Source: Firmicutes bacterium CAG:555 (GTDB taxonomy: Bacteria > Bacillota > Clostridia > Oscillospirales > Oscillospiraceae). From it: 16,206 nucleotides of DNA. Under the pieces are notes generated by a model. It saw only the letters and a list, made by a program, of their open reading frames with translations. It was not told where the DNA came from and ran no database searches. The DNA is taken from positions 1 to 16,206 of the forward strand of contig HF986912.1 in NCBI GenBank assembly GCA_000431075.1, given 5' to 3'. A program made the position numbers and the translations under genes. Each line of letters opens with the position of its first letter. The first letter of the stretch is position 1. Of the stretch, positions 14,296 to 16,206 are shown in pieces.

Positions 14296-14325
14296 AAAAA
14301 TGCGGCCAGAAATGGTCACTTTTTT
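14296..14325 (+). terminator. Probable intrinsic terminator after the small membrane peptide gene
   Basis: GGCCA/TGGTC (14304-14308 with 14313-14317, one G-U pair) with a GAAA loop, flanked by A5 and a run of seven T. The stem is short and has a mismatch, so strength is uncertain. Confidence 0.55.
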
Positions 14326-14335
14326 GTCTATATAG

Positions 14336-14364
14336 TTTACAGATGCCGAAAAAGCAGGTATAAT
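14336..14364 (+). promoter_or_regulatory. Near-consensus sigma-A promoter of the structured leader and lipoprotein genes
   Basis: TTTACA (14336-14341), exactly 17 bases, TATAAT (14359-14364): 5/6 and 6/6. The expected start is about base 14371, the first base of the long closing stem of the structured segment. Confidence 0.8.
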
Positions 14365-14370
14365 CAGCTT

Positions 14371-14650
14371 AAGTTGACGGAAGCCGAACACTATCGGTTT
14401 TGACGGGCAGCTTTCCGCTCATGCTTCGCTAAACCCCTAGTCCATATATCTCCATTATGCCCGTCGGGCTTTATCTTTGCCTGAACGAAAATCTGCTCCG
14501 TCAAAACTGCAAGGCATCTGTCAGTGATGTTTTTCGAGGGATTTTCGGCTTTCTTTGGCGTCAATGGGCTGACGCCCATTAAGACAAAAAAGGCGAAAAG
14601 CGCCGAAATGGCACACTGACAGACGATAGGGTTCGGCTCCCGTCAACTTA
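14371..14650 (+). ncRNA. Candidate 280-nt structured RNA in the lipoprotein leader (unidentified family)
   Basis: The two ends pair through a long closing stem: 14371-14380 with 14640-14649 (10 bp), 14382-14389 with 14631-14638 (8 bp) and 14391-14396 with 14624-14629 (6 bp), separated only by single mismatches. Directly inside, a second stem joins 14397-14406 with 14498-14507 (10 bp, extended by GCAG/CTGC) and a third joins 14518-14526 with 14614-14622 (9 bp), making a three-way junction with a 10-base J2/3 linker. Sub-hairpins include AATGGGC/GCCCATT (14563-14569 with 14574-14580) and GCCC/GGGC (14459-14469). It does not show tmRNA, RNase P, SRP or 6S hallmarks. No T-run follows, so the transcript should continue into the lipoprotein gene unless processed. 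A HEARO/omega RNA-type element inserted in the leader is one family to test. Confidence 0.7.
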
Positions 14651-14693
14651 CCAAGCACAACGGAAATATAAAAATCAATAAAGGAGGAAAATG

Positions 14694-15401
14694 ATGAAAA
14701 ACTCGAAGGTATTGTACCTGCTGCTCGCGTTTGTTATGTGCCTGAGCCTTGCCGCATGCGGCGGAGGCGGCGAGGAGATAACCACGCCCGCATGGTTTGA
14801 GGGCATGGTCAGCGACTCACAGAACAAGGTCGACATCAACGCCTACGGCGGTACTTGGACGGGTGATAGCGGCAGCATGGTCGTCGAGCTGTCCGAGAGC
14901 GGCGACGAAGTGCGCTTTGCGTTGTATGACGCTGCCGGAGAGATAACCGCCAGCGGCTTTATCCAGACCGAGCCCCAGTACAGCGCCGATTATTTCTACA
15001 ACGAGCATGACGGTATCGCCCACCGGTGCTCCGTCCCCGGCGATATCCTTGAGGTCGACGGCTTCGGCGAGTTTACCAAGGTAAGCGGCGACAATCAGGG
15101 CGATGATGTCGGCGACGGCGATTACAGCGCCCTTGCCGGCGAGTGGTATCAGGACGGAGAGCAGGACGCACTGAGCATCATTGAGATAAAAGCCGACGGA
15201 AGCTGGTCGCTTCTCGAGCTCATGGACGGCGATACCGAGCGCACTGCGGTCGACTGGGGCAAGCTCCAGACTGCCGAAGGCGAGGGAGCATATTCCGCCG
15301 TTTCCGATAATTTTGAGGATGTCGCCTACGACATGACCGTTATCGACGGCACGACATTCTACTGGGGCGGCGAAAACGACAACTATCAGAAGCTGTCGTA
15401 A
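14694..15401 (+). CDS. Secreted lipoprotein, function unknown
   Basis: 235 residues. A lipoprotein signal peptide is clear: 'MKNSK', a hydrophobic core and lipobox L-A-A-C22, followed by a flexible Gly run, so the mature protein should be tethered to the outer face of the membrane. The rest looks like two consecutive all-beta domains of about 85-100 residues, each opening with a Gly-x-Trp segment ('YGGTWTGDSG' at about 51 and 'LAGEWYQDGE' at about 144) and separated by an acidic Asp/Gly linker. No named family was recognised. ATG 14694 was preferred over the ATG one codon earlier because AAGGAGG (14681-14687) then lies 6 bases away. First gene after the structured leader; the next lipoprotein starts 11 bases beyond its stop. 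Confidence 0.82.
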   Translation: MKNSKVLYLLLAFVMCLSLAACGGGGEEITTPAWFEGMVSDSQNKVDINAYGGTWTGDSGSMVVELSESGDEVRFALYDAAGEITASGFIQTEPQYSADYFYNEHDGIAHRCSVPGDILEVDGFGEFTKVSGDNQGDDVGDGDYSALAGEWYQDGEQDALSIIEIKADGSWSLLELMDGDTERTAVDWGKLQTAEGEGAYSAVSDNFEDVAYDMTVIDGTTFYWGGENDNYQKLS

Positions 15402-15412
15402 GGGGCGCTGCG

Positions 15413-15838
15413 ATGAAAAAACTTTTTGTGCTCGTTATTGCACTGCTTTTGTGTCTAACTGCCTGCGGGGGATCAAACGATACTGCGGGCGACGATTGGC
15501 GCACAAGCGGAATCGTGCTCGCTGACGGAACGATAACCCATGACGGCGAGAGCGTGGATGTGCTCGTAACCATAAGCGACACTTCTGCTGCGTTTTACCG
15601 TGACACCGCCGAGCAGGTGCTCTTTGACAGCGTGCTGTTTCCCGAGAGCATCCCCGACGCAAAACAGGCGTTTGAAAGTATCTCGTTTGACGATATCAAC
15701 GGCGACGGCGAGAGTGATGTTGTCGCCCGCTTTAAGTTCAACGACGGCGGCGGAGAGGAGCTCGTGTGGATATGGGATCCCGCCGAGCGCTACATATTCA
15801 ACGGAGAGCTGTCCACTATCACGCATGTAGAGGAATAG
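15413..15838 (+). CDS. Lipoprotein with Ca-loop-like motif, ended early by an in-frame TAG
   Basis: 141 residues to the first stop. It has a lipoprotein signal peptide with lipobox L-T-A-C18, then a beta-rich region. 'DDINGDGESD' (93-102) fits the D-x-N-x-D-G-x-x-x-D pattern of calcium-binding loops seen in VCBS/FG-GAP and EF-hand-like proteins, an extracellular role consistent with the signal peptide. The ATG at 15413 follows AGGGG, 11 bases after the previous gene, so the two are co-transcribed. The TAG at 15836-15838 is followed in the same frame by 87 more open codons ending at TGA 16100-16102. Read through, the product would be 229 positions, close to the 235 of its neighbour. The natural product is probably the longer one. 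Confidence 0.78.
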   Translation: MKKLFVLVIALLLCLTACGGSNDTAGDDWRTSGIVLADGTITHDGESVDVLVTISDTSAAFYRDTAEQVLFDSVLFPESIPDAKQAFESISFDDINGDGESDVVARFKFNDGGGEELVWIWDPAERYIFNGELSTITHVEE

Positions 15839-16102
15839 ACCGAGCCGTACTTCACCGCAAACGGTCTGCTCACAAATGGCGAGGTGGGGAAGGGCAGAGT
15901 TAAGCTCAAAGACGGCGCAAGCTTCTATGCAAATCTGGGCGAGGACTACGACGGTCTTGTTTTTGCCGCCGAGGCTCAGCCGGATAATTATAAGGACAGC
16001 GCAAAGCGCATGCAGCTGGACAGCATCGCACCCGAAGCAGCAATCATGGATATCCCCACCCTTGACCCGCACGGCAATCTTTATTTTGCCATCTGTGGGT
16101 GA
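15839..16102 (+). pseudogene. 3' part of the interrupted lipoprotein gene, downstream of in-frame TAG
   Basis: The same reading frame as 15413-15838 continues after the TAG and encodes 87 protein-like residues: 'TEPYFTANGLLTNGEVGKGR', an 'ASFYANLGEDYDGLVFAAE' segment and an Asp/Gly-rich end. An ATG at 15884 exists but has no convincing ribosome site and would start mid-domain. The piece is best seen as the cut-off C-terminal half, arising from a single base change (GAG or CAG to TAG), from readthrough, or from a sequencing error. Confidence 0.7.
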
Positions 16103-16114
16103 TATGACATTTCA

Positions 16115-16149
16115 AAACGCCGCAACGACCGTTGCGGCGTTTATTCTTT
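16115..16149 (+). terminator. Intrinsic terminator of the lipoprotein operon
   Basis: A perfect 12-bp stem (16115-16126 with 16131-16142), loop GACC, is followed by a T-rich tract. Its position 12 bases after the TGA at 16100-16102, and not after the TAG at 15838, supports the longer frame as the original gene end. Confidence 0.85.
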
Positions 16150-16206
16150 ATTTCGTTAGAAAAGTGTTAGAAAAAGCGGGCGGCAAAATTTTAATAAAAA
16201 CATTCA

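Noticed and set aside
14391..14579. 62-codon reverse frame inside the structured RNA
   Set aside because: It is explained by the folded RNA segment; no ribosome site and no recognisable protein.
14371..14650. Assignment of the structured segment to tmRNA, RNase P RNA, SRP RNA or 6S RNA
   Set aside because: The conserved landmark sequences of those RNAs, such as the tmRNA tag region and T-arm, the RNase P GAGGAAAGUCC box and the SRP GGAAGG-type apical loop, were not found.

Overview
The window looks like chromosomal DNA of a gut-type Firmicute of class Clostridia, probably Oscillospirales/Ruminococcaceae. This is inferred from family resemblance and not proven. The grounds are strong AGGAGG-type ribosome binding sites, moderately GC-rich genes separated by AT-rich or palindromic spacers, intrinsic terminators after most genes, a secreted protein with the Firmicute 'H-S-F-G-E-W' repeat and a KPKTG sortase-type tail, and short Gly-rich lipoproteins. 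No phage, insertion sequence, CRISPR array, tRNA or rRNA was seen.

Layout: (1) 1-1204 holds the 3' end of phosphate acetyltransferase (pta), its terminator, and tRNA adenosine deaminase (tadA). tadA is convergent with a reverse-strand phosphoribosyltransferase (1204-1761), and the two share a bidirectional terminator. (2) 2252-3694 encodes a neurotransmitter:sodium symporter (NSS) transporter behind a 490-bp AT-rich spacer. (3) 3734-4315 has no convincing gene but carries a run of strong palindromes. (4) 4371-10628, reverse strand, is one 2085-residue secreted, wall-anchored protein: several related N-terminal beta repeats, a PHP metallo-phosphoesterase domain with its metal ligands present, OB-fold-like domains and a sortase-type tail. 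Its leader carries an intrinsic terminator behind a foldable RNA segment, so it is probably controlled by attenuation. (5) 10950-12131 is a divergent YibE/F-family membrane protein. (6) 12169-13974, reverse strand, is a marR-MATE drug-efflux operon with a near-consensus promoter and a dyad operator overlapping it. (7) 14117-14293 is a possible 58-residue membrane peptide. (8) 14336-14650 is the most unusual part: a near-consensus promoter (TTTACA, 17 bp, TATAAT) followed at the expected start site by a 280-nt segment that closes on itself through a stem of about 24 pairs and forms a three-way junction. It lies in the leader of a lipoprotein gene. (9) 14694-16102 holds two tandem lipoprotein genes. 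The second is cut by an in-frame TAG while the same frame stays open and protein-like for another 87 codons.

The genes form small independent units. The functional links that can be read are marR with MATE (drug-responsive efflux) and the two co-transcribed lipoproteins behind the structured leader. The large PHP protein, the lipoproteins and the transporters together suggest a segment rich in cell-surface functions. The two items most worth follow-up are the structured RNA at 14371-14650 and the attenuator leader at 10688-10835.
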